From Atrichornis clamosus (taxonomy: Eukaryota; Chordata; Aves; Passeriformes; Menuridae): DNA of 64,000 nucleotides. Every line of letters starts with the position of its first letter. Position 1 is the stretch's first letter. The notes beneath the pieces were generated by a model that made no database searches, was not told where the DNA came from, and worked only from the letters and a program-made list of their open reading frames with translations. The translations under genes and the position numbers were made by a program. The DNA lies in contig WBMZ01004774.1 in the NCBI GenBank assembly GCA_013400975.1, positions 81,001 through 145,000 of the forward strand. Direction: 5' to 3'. This document shows positions 1 through 12,455 of the stretch, piece by piece.

Positions 1-1126
1 GAGCTCTGAGTAGCAGCTGCCCCTTTTCTGCTGCAGCTGCTGAGCTGCTCTCCTGATGGTCTCTGGCTACTTCGCTAGGGCAAGGGGAAATACTTCGTTT
101 CCTAGACTTCCTTGTATAAAAGCTTTGTTCTCTGCTGCTGTAACAAAGGAGGTGAAATACCACAGCCAACTCCCACCCAGCATGGTCATGATGTAGATTA
201 CTCTGGGGTAGTTCTTTCTACCTTGTACCCAGCCAGCAAATGAGTGAGAGGCACAAGACACAACAGGAAAGCTCTTGTTGGCCTTATATTCACCAAGCAC
301 TGAGACTGGGGATAAAAATATTTTATTTCAGGCCTTATTACCCCACACCTCCGTGATTTTGCTGTAAGTGCTGGTCATCAGTATCAAACCATCTGTACTG
401 CCATAGTTGAGGGATATGAAGTTATAGCTGCAAAGTGTTACTGCTGCTACTAAGAAGTTACGTGCCACATGCAAGACGAGCAGCTATTAATGCAGTTTTC
501 TGCCTGGACATGTGGTCTTTTATCCACTTCTTCTGCACTGGCGTCTGGCAGGGTAGGCAGGAGGGCATTCCCAACTTAAGGAAATTCCCTCCTTCTGTTG
601 ATTTCTCCTTCCTGAGTTCTGCAGTGCCCAGTTCATGTGATTCATTAAGGGAAAGCAAGACACGAAGTGAATTCATATCCACACTCCCAACACCTCAAAT
701 TGAGTTATAGGGCTGGCTGTAGGGTCAGGAATTTTTTTTCAGGGGATTTGTGCTGAATTTTTTGAGATATTGACATCCAGCTGTGTAATCAACTGTTACA
801 TCAAGGCACCTTGATGCCCCGCAGAGGGATCTCTTCCAGCAGGCAGAGGAGAGGGTCCTGTAGCACAGAGCAATGATGCAGTCTGTTGGGTGTGTGTAAC
901 AGTGTGTTAATGGCCCATCACAGAAAGTGCCCTAGGAGATCAGCATCAGAGGCAAGTGAGGAACAGCACAGGGGAGAAAACATGTGAATGGGAAAGATTG
1001 CCTTGATACTGAAAAGATGGAAGAAAAAATCAAGAGAGGAGGGAAAAAAGGGAAAGAAAAGACAAACGCATGACTGAAATACACACCGATGTCAGTAAAA
1101 TGTCCCACCCCTCATCTGTACTAATT
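1..1126. other. Non-coding stretch, no gene seen
   Basis: No open frame here looks like a protein. The frames on both strands at about 435-710 and 458-682 overlap each other and show no recognisable domain. The sequence is mixed in base content, with purine-rich runs near 1015-1065. I see no repeat family or RNA gene. Confidence 0.6.
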
Positions 1127-1162
1127 TTATTCCAGTATTTGCACTTATTCCAGTATTTGCAC
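1127..1162. repeat. Perfect 18-bp tandem duplication
   Basis: The unit TTATTCCAGTATTTGCAC occurs twice with no mismatch and no spacer, at 1127-1144 and 1145-1162. It is a recent or well-kept local duplication, most simply a replication slippage event. No function is suggested by its position. Confidence 0.95.
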
Positions 1163-1789
1163 TCATGTCTTACACAGATTTGTCAGTTTTACACTCAGAT
1201 GGGAAAAAAAACCCAAATACAAGGTATTTCTTCCCCAGTGAAGGGAGTGTTTTAAACTTTCATGGACTTGGATTCTTCCAAGCTCTTTTTTGTTATTATT
1301 CTTTCTTTTGGATCCATAAGCATGATGTTTATCTCATCCATGTATGGGAAGAGGGGGAGGAATGGGTAGGCTTGACTTGTGCTAGCTGTTGACAACAGTT
1401 GTTTAATTTTTTGCAACATGCACCCAAGTATCATGAGACTGAGTAAAATATAAATAAATATGGTCTTTAGAAACCCCATACATCTTTATGGCCTACAATA
1501 CCTTCAAATCATGGAAAAACACATGTTTATTTGTTTGTTTGTTTTAAAAAAGATTTTGGTGGCAATGCTACCTCCCATTGCTGTAAACAAGGTCAGGAGG
1601 CCAAAATTAGTCTGTCCTATTTTGCACAAAATAGTCAACAACTTAATATGTTTTTGCAATAATCAGAAAATTATTGACCGGTGTCAACACCCCCTTTCTG
1701 ATAAACTGTTGAAATGTTAATATTCTTGGCAAAATTGTTTTTGCTCTAATTACTGTATCCATCTGCTCTATAAGATTGATTATACTGTG
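1163..1789. other. Non-coding stretch with a short TTTG run
   Basis: AT-rich sequence with a (TTTG)n microsatellite at about 1530-1545. Short open frames exist (for example plus strand 1460-1720), but none resembles a known protein. The stretch leads directly into the coding-like relic that follows and could include its 5' part. Confidence 0.5.
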
Positions 1790-2390
1790 GGAATGTTTGT
1801 TCTCTTGTCTCCTGCAATGATGGGCCTCTCCTTGGCTCAGAAATAGTCCTGCCTCATCTTTACACAAAGAATGAATGTGCAGCAGAAATCAAACCAACAC
1901 TCAGCGCCAATGAAGTTGAATAAAAATTCCTTGAAGGAGTTAATCCAGTAGATATCAACTGCCTCTTGGATGGACCATCCCTTGGAAAACTATTGCCCTG
2001 GCCCAGATGAAAATAGCAGGCTTTCATCCAGCACGGGTATCAGTGACCAGGAAGGCCACCAAAAACCTGGGAGCCCACAAATGCTGGCACATCCGCAGCG
2101 TTACTGATTCAGCCGAGGAGAACTTTGGCTACTTGGCAATGCCAGGCCCCCTCTACAACAGCTCGTTGGCAATGAGCAGCCGAGTTGTCCAAGGAGCAAA
2201 GCATGCCTGTCCTATCTTCCATCAGCACCTGCAAAGACAAATATTACCTGGATTGGATTGGTCATTTCTGGAGCCAACATGTAATATACATGCTAACTGT
2301 GGCACATGCCAGTAAAGACCCAGTAAAAGTGATGTCAAGTATTAATCATTATTAAATCTGATTAAAGCAAAACAAAACAAAACAAAACCC
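1790..2390 (+). pseudogene. Possible decayed coding relic or retrocopy, unidentified
   Basis: Two plus-strand frames in succession look coding-like. The first runs from about 1790 to 2008 and contains one in-frame stop near 1919. The second is open from 1944 to 2315, about 124 codons, with an ATG at 2007. Inside it codons such as GCC, CTG, AAC and TAC are frequent, and CpGs occur in a CpG-poor neighbourhood. After the TAA at 2313-2315 there are two ATTAAA hexamers (2351-2356 and 2361-2366), then an A-rich (AAAAC)n tract at 2368-2388. That order is what a processed retrocopy would leave: coding part, polyadenylation signal, A tail. I do not recognise the protein. It could also be a non-coding RNA exon or a chance open frame. 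A weak similarity between 1474-1490 and 2389-2407 might be a worn target-site duplication. Confidence 0.3.
2368..2388. repeat. (AAAAC)n simple repeat
   Basis: Four AAAAC units in a row. An A12 run follows at about 2409-2420. Both are simple A-rich tracts. They may be the tail of the relic upstream or plain microsatellite DNA. Confidence 0.9.
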
Positions 2391-4379
2391 CCATATATTT
2401 TCTTATGAAAAAAAAAAAAACCTACACAAAACCAGTGGAAAAATAATTGCTTTATTAGAAAAATCTGCTTTCCCATAACAAGTATGGGAGAAATTCAAAA
2501 TTGCATTTGATTTTATACTAGTATTTCAAAATACATGCACAAACTCAAAAACAAATTCAACAAACTCAAAACATTTATTTTCTTTGAGCATTCTTGCACA
2601 GCAGCTGAACCTTTTCATTGGAAGATGATGGTTTTCCCACATGCAAAATAAAATTCAGCAAAAGCATTTTTTTCAAAAATACAATTTTCAGTTAAAAAAA
2701 CCAAAAAAACAGCTATTATTTTCCAGATAATGAATGATGTAGTCATGTCTAAAGCATTCAAAAGCCACTGATACTCAGGCTGAGATTGCTTCCAGGTTTT
2801 TCATTTCAAAAAAGATTTAAGGTCTTTGCAAAAATCTTCCAAGTTCTTGACTCCATAGGGTGTACTCAGTGCATATATCTATCCTTGCAGAAAGAAGCTT
2901 AAGGGCTAGAAACTTCGCAGAAGGGAACAGGACTTTCTAGATATTGGAGGGATGGCTTTTTCACAGTTTTAAATTCATGATCTATGAGTGCATATAACTT
3001 TTCTGGAACTGTAACACAACCTGAAGAGCATCTGCATTTATGTGCACCTTCATGTTAACCCTTCATTTGTGCCACTTGTACTCAACTAACACAGGCTGCT
3101 TTCAGCGCTTCAGCTACTGTACCATGTAGAAACACTTTCAGAAGAGTTTAAGAGAGAAGAGGGAGAAGAATAACAAAAAAATTGTTACTAGACATATTGG
3201 AGATAGTATGAGAGAATTAGGTTTTTAAGTGAAATTCTTCCTCAAGAAAAGATGTTGCATGCCCACTTCCTTAATGTGCTGTTACACTACTTAGCAATTT
3301 TAATTTTTTTTACACCTGAGAAAAGTTTCAGTGGGGACAGGGTGACTGCAGTCCAGCCTTTACGTAACACCTATCCTGTCTTCTGCTAGGCTTACCTTAT
3401 CTTCCAGTTTTTCACAGCAGTTTTCACCCTTAAGAGCCAGCACAATGCCATATCACTTCTTCCTTAGCCCAAGCAGAAGAAATGCAGGAGGACCTCCTAT
3501 AGTAAAAAAAATCATAGAAGTTTCTACAGACTTCCTTCTTTAAACAGTTTCTCAGGCCTGGGCATCAAGCACCCAAGGTTTCTATTCTGCCAGCACTCCC
3601 TCGTGTCTTTGTGTCTGGTGACCACCATTCAAAGGAATTCCCACCTAGAAAATACGGTTTTGGCTATTGCCGAAGTCAGGTAGAAACAAAATTCCTTTCA
3701 AAAAGAGCAAAGTTGTAGTTAGGTAACTGGGAGATATAAGTCCGAGGTATCTTATACTGACATCAGAAGGGATTTCCAATCAAATTTTGAGCTGACATTT
3801 ACTTTTAAATTATTTATTTAAAAAAACTTTTTCAGGGTATTTTTCATCATACATTTGTTTAAGCCCCAAAAAGGACAGATATGAAACTAGCAAACATCAT
3901 GGCAAATATATCACAGAAAGTTTTGGCATGAAAATCTCTAAATCTCAGAAAGGAGAAGGATTGAAAGCTACAATCCTTACCTAGGACAAATACAAATACC
4001 TCAGAAAAGGACACTGGCAACAGCAAAGACCCCACACTCCACAGTCACTGGGAAACCCAGAAATCCAAAGATAAATTAGGGGTTTTCTAAACATTAACCA
4101 CTACACATACTCTTTGTGCAGGGACCTGGGAACTTTCTCACTGTCTCCTGCACAAAGTGCATGGAGGATTGCAGCGACTGAATTAGGCTTGATAGTTTCC
4201 TGTCTGCCTGCAGACCCAGACTGACATCCCGACGCTGTCCTACACTGGAGGGCTATTTTAAAAGCTGCCTTTACAGGCACACTGAATGTAATGCAGTCTT
4301 ATTTTTAAATGAAATCTTTGATTATGGAGAACAAACCCATGGCTAGGGAAGCATGCTACAAAACCACAGTCTGTGGGGG
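2391..4379. other. AT-rich non-coding stretch
   Basis: About 2 kb with stops in all frames and no open frame worth reporting. Scattered A and T homopolymers are present. No repeat family, RNA gene or splice-bounded exon stands out. Confidence 0.6.
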
Positions 4380-4560
4380 ACCATGCTTATCGCAGCAAAA
4401 TCGCCTCCTCAGTGTTCAGCATTGCTGCCGTGTCATGTTACAGTAATAACTGCAGATGAAGAGCTTTTAATTCATTGATAAAAGCAGAAGGCTGGAGTAG
4501 CTGGCTAGCTGTAATGAAGCTTATTATTCTGCAGCTAATTTGCCGATTATGTTAGAGTTT
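4380..4560. other. Possible non-coding regulatory element
   Basis: The stretch has the texture of conserved vertebrate non-coding elements: low CpG, no reading frame, and several homeodomain-like cores (TTAATTCATT near 4467, AGCTAATTTG near 4534) in mixed sequence. This is an impression from composition only. Conservation cannot be seen from one sequence. Confidence 0.15.
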
Positions 4561-6494
4561 TTTCTGAGCACTTGTACCAGAAGACAGCATTATCAACATA
4601 ACATCTAAACACAGAAGACCCCAGGAAGAATGTTAATGAGCTATCACCTATCTCAGCAAAGGTCCCCATTATTAATAGTGAGTATCCTAAGTATAGATCA
4701 GAAACTCTCCCTGAAGAGTGTGCAACCTGTGTGAAATATGATTGCTCATTTGGAACATAACCAGAGAGTAATGGCAAAGTCATGTCTCATTTAAAAGATT
4801 GTGGTTTCTTTAATGATAGTAAGTGGATGAGGGCTCAGATGAAGCACCCTGGTCTGGAAGTGGGATTCCCACACACCCCAGGAGCCCCAGATGAAGCCTG
4901 ATCCTGGGAAAAAAAGCTGCTCAGGAAGGAGCACTCTGTTCCCTATCTTCTGCTTTCTTTAACTTTTTTGTTTCCTTTCTTTTACACTCTGGAGGCCAGG
5001 AGCCCCTGAAGACTACTGAAACACAGGATCTGATTCTTCTTCTTACTTCTACCACTGAGATCCTCCAAAAGTCTGAAGGACGATAACAGCTTTTCTATTT
5101 TTGTATCAGGGAATAAAAGCAATGTCATGATAGATGCATAGGTAAAAGACATGACATCTGGGTACCCACCAATAATCAAGATCCAAGCAAACCTTCAATC
5201 AATCACATACAATCATAGCATCTTCCCAGAAATACTGAGACAGGATTTTGTTTTTCTAAAATTCTTTCAAAATTTCATTGGCAAAAGGAATTCTTCATGT
5301 CTCTTTCTTTGCTATGGGTGGTCTCTCACCATCCCCAGACACACAGGTCCAGCTCCTTCTGAACACTCAGAAGAACATAACATCATGTTAAAACAGCATC
5401 TCCTTAGGGCACCCCCTTTCAGGAAGAAACATCACCACTGAACTTTAGGAAGAGCAAGAAGTGCTTTAGTTGTTTGCAAATTTTGTAAATATATATACTT
5501 CTTGCTGAGCTGATAAGAAAGTCATATATTGAGTTAGTCTTTGGCAGGTTCAAGCCAGACCAAAGCATAGCAGAGATTGCTGTAGGAGATACTTTGGGTT
5601 TGTATGTAACAGCATTGTAGTTCAGAGAGGTTATTTATCCTAATCCACAGAAGCCTATAGTTGCTTTGCAAGCTCACTGCCTCTTCAAGGGAATTACAGG
5701 CCTGAGAGTTTCTCTCCTGTGTTGTGTTGTGTCCAGCCGGAGAAACTGATCTTCTGCCTCTAAGGAGGAAAAAAAAAAAGAGAGAGAAAATGCAAAACCC
5801 CTCTCATTTTCTTTATAATACAATACTCAGCAGCAGGTACAGTCTGTTTCACTTTCCTATTCATTTAAATATTGCTGTCAAAAAACGCTGTCATTTTCTA
5901 GTGACAGTGTGCTCTGGTTGTTAAAATCAGTTTAAAATTGTAGTTCATGACTGGTTTGTAAAAGCATCAATTGCTGGAGATATTAATGTCTAACTGATAT
6001 AGCTGAGATCAGATGATGATCCTGTCCCCACAGGATTGAGTGTGGTTGATCCCACAGACTTGCCAACCCACTGGCTGTACCAGAGGGTTTGTGCACAGAG
6101 GTGACATGGCCGTGGGGGCCAGATGACAGGGGGTCCAAACCTGCCCTTGCCCTTGTTTTTTGGGCAGCTGTCCTCTGCCATGTGAGGGGCCACCTGGAGC
6201 CAGGAGCAAAACTAAAGAGAGCTACCTCAGTCATGAGATTTGCTTTAATCTGACCCTTGCTTTTTTCCAAAAAGGGACATTTAGGGGTCAGTTCCTCTCT
6301 AAACTGTGCTGCCTGTGCTCCAGCACATGCTGATTAGCCATGAAACACCAGGCTGCCAAGCACAGCAGGCACACTGCATGCCAAGCAGCTTTCCGGGGCG
6401 ATGCCTGAGATGCATCAGCCCTAATCCCATGCCAGAGTGCAGAGTTCCAGCATCCCAGGGCAAGACAGTGTCCACACACCCACAGAGGGGAGAG
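4561..6494. other. Non-coding stretch, GC rising at the end
   Basis: The sequence is AT-rich up to about 5.95 kb with a short GTGTT repeat at 5719-5732. From about 6.0 kb it becomes richer in G and C, with overlapping open frames on the minus strand (5983-6270) in all three phases. That pattern marks few stops through base content rather than real coding. Confidence 0.5.
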
Positions 6495-6500
6495 ACTTAC

Positions 6501-6564
6501 CTCTGTGGGTGGTGGGGGTGGGACACACAGGATCCACAGCCTTCGCAGAAGGGAAAGAAATGGT
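6501..6564 (-). other. Splice-bounded exon candidate, 64 bp
   Basis: On the minus strand a perfect donor (CAGAG then GTAAGT, the GT lying at plus 6500-6499) is preceded by an acceptor-like TTTTGCAG whose AG lies at plus 6566-6565. The 64 bases between are open in one frame. There are also two closely spaced AGs after a pyrimidine-rich run upstream. No protein is recognised. A donor this good occurs by chance in a 64 kb window, so this is weak evidence, suited to a non-coding RNA exon as much as a coding one. Confidence 0.15.
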
Positions 6565-7751
6565 CTGCAAAACAGCTGAGAAGATGGACAGCGATGGCAA
6601 AATCCCCTTCCTGAGCAAATGTCAATGAACCAGCACAACCTCCTCTGCATATAGGATATTTTGTCTATTAGAGACCAATCCACGTAGCCGCAGGCAATCT
6701 AGACTCCTTAGGGAAACAGAAGGTTGCCTACTTAGACTTATTAGGATGGTAAATGGCTGAGCAGCTGGATGAACAGGCAAAAATAAACTACCTGATATTC
6801 TTCCAAGTGCTATACAGAAACCACCCCCATTTCTCTTCAGTCCTCTTGGCTTTGTGAAGCCAAAGGGATTTAGATGCTTAACATTCAGGACTTAGAAACC
6901 CAAATCATCAAAATGTAAACAGGCAACTTTGAAAATCTGTCTTAGGAGACAGTCCCACTGATTTTCCATTAGACTTTGAAAAACAGAGGTGCTCAGGGCT
7001 GGCAAGGGCAAGTGTAATTGCCAAGATATTTTGAAGAAGTTGACATTCACAATGATCTGGCATGTAGACAGCAAAGTAGAATATAAGACTCACCTCCAAA
7101 ACCTGGTAAGATCCAGGCAGACCACAAAACCCTTCCTAATAATATCTAATTCAGTAAGGAAAAGATCTCTACTGCTTACATCACAGAAATCTAGACAGAA
7201 CATTAGACATCAAACTGCAGCTAAAGGAAGAATCATCATTGTGTCATGTGCTATTCACCCATGACAAAATTTTACAGAATTACAGGACCAGCTCACATTA
7301 CTCTATATGTGGTTTTATTCATCAAAACATTTTTTCCACAAACCACTATTTCTGGTATTGACTGCTTTTTGTAGAGCTTTTTTCTAGAACGGTTACAAAT
7401 GTTGTTTAACAGATGAGTGCGTATGAATAGTTCAAATAGTTAATTCTTGTAACTGTGCATTACCTTGAACTCATGTCCCCCAAATTCAGTGGAACCAGTG
7501 TATTGATTATCTTTTCAGTCTTTTCAATGCTTCTTTTTTTTCCCCCTAAAAGAAAAAAATTTTACCCAGCAGTATACACTGCAGTTTGCTGTGCATCTTT
7601 GTATTGGTGGGAGGCTGAGAACGACCCTATTTAGCTGTCAGTCCATATGTGAAGTCTCTTATCTTGTGGTCCTTAAGCATGGAGGCCAACATTTTCCAAC
7701 AGACTGTGTAATGTTAGGCATTTGAATCCATATCTATACACGTAAATAAAG
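6565..7751. other. Non-coding stretch, no gene seen
   Basis: AT-rich, with only short frames. Nothing resembles an RNA gene or a known repeat. Confidence 0.55.
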
Positions 7752-7803
7752 TTAGCCCTGCTTTTCAGAGGACTCTCAGATCCCATCAGTGGGAGTTTTT
7801 ATG
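7752..7803. repeat. Possible fragment of an ancient palindromic repeat
   Basis: The segment contains GCTTTTCAGAGG followed by CCCATCAGTGGGAGTTTT. It resembles the core of worn repeats I recall from bird and turtle genomes, which carry CCCATTGA..TCAATGGG palindromes next to TTTTCAGAGG. The match is short and by memory only. Confidence 0.3.
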
Positions 7804-8293
7804 GACAGAAGACTGAATAAGCATTGCAGGATTTAATTAGTACTATTACCCAAAGGAGTGCTTTAAAGATGGCTATATCGGAGGACGCTGATACAGTTCA
7901 GCAGATAACTGTTCTTTTTTTTTCTGTGTATAAGCTTTCAATGATGCTGAAGAGAAGAGAATATCGTTTCTTAAAAATTAAGTTCAGCTATGTACTGCTT
8001 GAAGTAGTATTTATTCGATTAACGTGTCATGCATTAAGGATGTCAATAGTCACAAAAAGGGAAGCATGGAAAGCTACAGTCAGAGTAAGAAAACTGTCTC
8101 TTCAGAGCTGTGCTTAACTGCTGACTTAGTAGAAGAACAATCAAGGACTGTTAAAAACACCTTTAGGAGTTACACATAGCAAAAACCCACACAGTTTCTC
8201 AAAAGGAATGGCACTCATCACACATATCCTTGAAAAAGGAGGAAATCCAAAGTCAAAAACTACCATAAAATTTATGACCATCTTCAGCTGGTG
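7804..8293. other. Non-coding stretch
   Basis: An open frame at 7824-8117 on the plus strand has no coding character. AT-rich, no other signal seen. Confidence 0.5.
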
Positions 8294-8360
8294 CCTCAGC
8301 TGGTGCAAATCAGTGTAGCTCTGCTTGTTTGGAGGGAGTGACACTGATTTACACTGGCTG
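8294..8360. repeat. Ancient palindromic interspersed repeat, hairpin form
   Basis: Bases 8297-8316 and the reverse complement of 8341-8360 agree at 17 of 20 positions, with 24 bases between, so the element can fold on itself. The arm core GCAAATCAGTGTAGCT and its partner ACTGATTTACACTGGCTG resemble a palindromic repeat that I recall in bird, crocodile and turtle genomes. A second copy lies at 43514-43600. I do not assert a family name. It has no coding capacity and was probably a short non-autonomous DNA element. Confidence 0.6.
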
Positions 8361-11300
8361 TATTGGACTGCTGTGCAAATGTGCCTCTTACATACCTAAA
8401 GAAAAAAAAAAAAGTGAAAAATAAGGAGGGGGGGAAGGTTTCTAGATCTATAGTAGAAAATGAGGCAGGAAATCTGTACCTATGTTTCCCATGGGAACAT
8501 GGATGTTTTACTGCTTAACAGCCCCAAAATAAAAGGAAATTTTCAATTTAGAAAGTATCACAATGACAGTTTAAAATATTTGTGTAACAGAATTAAACTG
8601 CACACCTATATATTGCTGTGATGGTTTAGGGTACCTGACTTTATGGAACTGGTGAGTTCAGTTGGACATTACGAACTCAGCCTACACCCTTGATCTTGTA
8701 TCATTTTTAGTTTTTACTGTATTATACATTTACTTGTAGTGAGGCTACGGAGCCTGAGGCCTGGATGTCTGTCTGTGAATGGGCCAGGTATTATATTGCT
8801 CATAAAATGAATAAAATAAATAACCTGAACAGATCAGCCCTAACAAATAGTAGGATGGCTCCTGCCCAGCTATTTATAGAATAAGGTTTGGTGCAGTGGG
8901 TTTTATTCTCTCAGGAAAAAAAAGACAAAGACAAGAGATGTAGAATAAGCAGTTTAAAAGAATTCATGTAAGAGTAAAGAACAAAAAAGGAACGGGCTAT
9001 TTGTAATTTCATGTTCAAGAAAAAAAAGTTGAGCTTAAAAAGATTAAGAAGATGTTACAAAAAGGAATCTTCCAGAGTCCCAAAAGGACATCACTCAAAA
9101 TCCAAAGGCCTGTCAGGAGAAATGCAAGAAACACTGAAAAACAGCTGAATTAATTTTGCATTGAATTCAGTCATTTTTGTCCTGAACATAGTAAAGAGAG
9201 CTGTAGTTGGGAAACATTCTGAAAAGTGTAAAGCTTTTTTACTTAGACAAGTATTTCTTCATGAAAGGCTACACCAGGAAAAAAGAGCACAGCAAAAGTC
9301 TTCAGAGGGGGAGCTTTGGGCCTTTGTGGTGAGTCCGTTGGAGCGGGCTCTGGCAGGGGCAGTGGCAGAGCACGGCAACGAGCCTCCCTGCTGGAGTCAG
9401 GCAGGGACAGAGGACAGGGAAGGTAGGGGACAGCTCACACAGGAGCTGCTCACCCTACAGTCCAGGGCATGTGTCCAGCACCAAAATCTCTGCAGTGACC
9501 TGCAAACACCAGGTACAATTTGAGGACCCCCAGAGCTGCTTCTCTATGAGACCTCCAGCCACATTCAGAGAGGGCTTGAGCTGGTCTAAAGGCAGTCCCT
9601 TCTCTAGTTCTGCTAAATCTTACACCTTGCAGATAGCTTAGCCAGTGTTTCTCAGTTCCTACAGATTTTGTCCTTTACTCATATTCATTTCACCCATCTC
9701 TCACATTACACCTTCGCTTTCTGTCAGGTCTGAATTTGTCTGGATGTAAAACTCCATCTCCAAGCACAGAGTTCATAATAGAAAAGTAATGCAAGAAAAA
9801 CAGCAAGCAGAAGAATACGTAGAAGTTTATTATGACAATTTTGATCAGTCCTGCTTAAATTTTCAATTTCTTCTAAGTTTTTGGGAGTTGAACTAGCCTG
9901 AAGTGCCTCACACGTGATGAAGTGTGGACGGCAAGGAGAGTCTGGCTAAGAATGAGGGAATCAATTTGAGTAGAAAGTGATTGAATTGGGACTAAGGTGA
10001 GAAAGTTCTTCCTGACTCTGGCGTAAACATCCTTTTGGTTTGGTGGGGAAAACTCCTGCAAAAGTGAGTTAAGTCTTGCAGCCATAACTAGTGATTGCAG
10101 CGGGTGTGCACAAGTGTAAGAGACAGATGAATGATTTAGTAGATAAAGGGCGAAACAGGTGACACGACTTCTGATTCTGACTATGGAAATTGATACCTCC
10201 GCTGAAGTACAACCTGTTCTCCAAATCCTGACATCGAGAGGAATAGCAGCCAAACGGCAACCCTAGCATTTGATATTTGTGAGAGCTCAAATATTGATTG
10301 CACTACTTATTAATGAGTTTCATTCATAATAAATACATGGTATGTTTGCACAGTGGAGGTGTTTTCTAGGGAGGCATTACATGCCATATTAAACAATGAA
10401 TAATTTCTTAATCTTAAATGTGAGTAAACAGCAGGATAGTAAGTGTCATGGTTATAGGCAATTTCAGAAAGGTGCAAGTGTAGCAAGTGCTCAGGCACAC
10501 CTGATGAGGCATCTCTCACTCCAAATGAAGATTTCTTTTATAGCAATCACTATGAGGTGTTATGAGATAGAAATTTCTGTCCTAAGTTATAATTTTTTAA
10601 ATACTAAATTTGGCTTTTCAAGTACTGAATTCCATGTTGTTTCATTACAGTATTTATTATGGCAACTTTCTCTGTTGCCCTTTTAGAGCTCCTCCTACTT
10701 GAATTATAATTAATTTCACAATATCTGGTCTTGGCTAAGTCCCCATTTTTTTAAATCTCCATGTAGATCTATTTCAAAGAAAGTATTTCCTTTATAAGAC
10801 AGATGACACATTCTAAATCCAGAAAAAATAATGTATCATAAAAGCTACACAGAATGGACTTTTAAAAAATGGATGTTCAACATTGCCTTTCATAATGGCT
10901 GTATTCCCCAGGTTGCTGGTCCTGTTGCCATTTACTGTAATGAAACAGAAAATGAGGTCTTGTGTTTAGGAACTGAAACTTCAGAGCCCTCGGCATTCAC
11001 TCTTTCTTTTTCCCTATGTATTTTTCACTACAGTTGCTAGGTGTTTAATTTCTATGATCAGCTTTTGATATAAGAGACAAAACCAGTGAGAATGGATAAG
11101 CAGAACATCCAACCAACAATAAAGATAATCACTATTTTATACTATATGTACAATTTCTCTTGCACCAATGTGCTCTCAGAATACAGATCATTACAACTGG
11201 GCTGCCTGAAAAATTTAATATAAAACTACTGTGGAATGTTTTCATTCCTTCACAGCTAAGACCCACAAGCCTCTGTTTGCATAGGTCTCCAGGAGTTCTT

Positions 11301-12443
11301 TCCAAGACTCCCTGAAGGAAAAGGAAACTTGGCCAACATGGACATATATACACTGTCCTGCCAGCTCGGTGCTCCAGCTCAGACTCTCCACCTGCCCAGC
11401 CTGCCTAATTCCTTGGCTAAAAGACAAGCCACCCTTGTGCCTGGGGAAACCCCACCCCTGGAGAGGACAGAATATTAGGCTTAGCTGCAACATGAGCCAT
11501 GGCCACGCAGTGGGGCAGGTACAACTCTTTCAGACCACACAGAGAAGCAACTCCTGCCTGCATCCAGGAGCAGCTAAGTGTGCGGAGCTCAGCAGAGCAG
11601 ATCCACTCCATGCTGCTGTGGGAGGAAAACATATGAACATTTGTGTATAAGGGAACAAACAGGTGAAATCTTTCAAGGCTTGATTGGTGATATGACTCAC
11701 AGAACAACCAGCAGTCTGGTAAAGTATTTGTAGAATGCCTGCCATAATGTTTTAACATTTTACCATTACCGTAGGCACCAAATTTCCCACAGAATATGAG
11801 CAAGCAAGATTGTTCTCAAGAGGAACAGACAGTGACTCTCACACTTGTGCCTGAAGCACTGTCTAGGTCTCGGACACACAAACATTCAGCTGTATCTGCA
11901 AAGTGGCAGCTTCAAAGTAACATCATTGGCTCCAAAGCAGATCCACTGAGACCCCAAACTCTTTTATTAGCTTCTTGACAGTGGTGGCAGCCTCTTGGAT
12001 AGGGGAAGCATCACTTATTTTTGAGAAACAACATATGGTACTTAGAATCCAGTGGTTGCCAGCTTGTGATGTAATTAGCCATGATCTCTGAACATCTGCA
12101 CTCATCAGTTAGCCTTTAAGTTGGTGATCTATTGTTGTACATCAGAATTGAGATTACTGTTTCTTTGGGCACGCTTCCTTCAAGAATGCTTAATATCTTT
12201 AGTTAAAGTTCTTAGCTTCAAAACCCTGTGAGTACTCTGTAGGCAGAAATCCTATTACAGATTATCACCTCGTCACACTTGAAAAGTTCTCCTGAGACTG
12301 GAAAAAGGGGACTGCTTTAAAGGCACTGTAGGACAGTGAAGGGCCGCAATACATGATGGTACTGTCAAAACATAAATGCTCTCCTCAGAATAACAATGTT
12401 TACTAAATCATATTTGTAACCTGATATTGTCAGACTTCCTGTT
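8361..12443. other. Non-coding stretch, no gene seen
   Basis: Mostly AT-rich. A plus-strand open frame at 9161-9523 (120 codons) passes through a locally GC-rich patch at about 9.30-9.48 kb. It shows no domain, and its GC part may simply lack stops. Frames at 9873-10253 and 11417-11803 on the minus strand are likewise unconvincing. No transposon was recognised. Confidence 0.5.
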
Positions 12444-12455
12444 ATGCATATGCAT
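12444..12455. other. 12-bp palindrome ATGCATATGCAT
   Basis: A perfect 12-base palindrome made of two ATGCAT units, the kind of site POU-domain factors can bind as dimers. Whether it is used is unknown. Confidence 0.4.

Noticed and set aside
5983..6683. Several overlapping minus-strand frames in GC-richer DNA
   Set aside because: All phases are open at once, which reflects few stop codons in GC-rich sequence. No protein resemblance.
8620..8660. GCTGTGATGGTTTAG as an LTR end
   Set aside because: Only about ten bases resemble the LTR terminus and nothing beyond them matches.
9161..9523. Plus-strand 120-codon frame as a gene
   Set aside because: AT-driven codons in the first half and stop-poor GC-rich sequence in the second; no domain, no homologue recognised.
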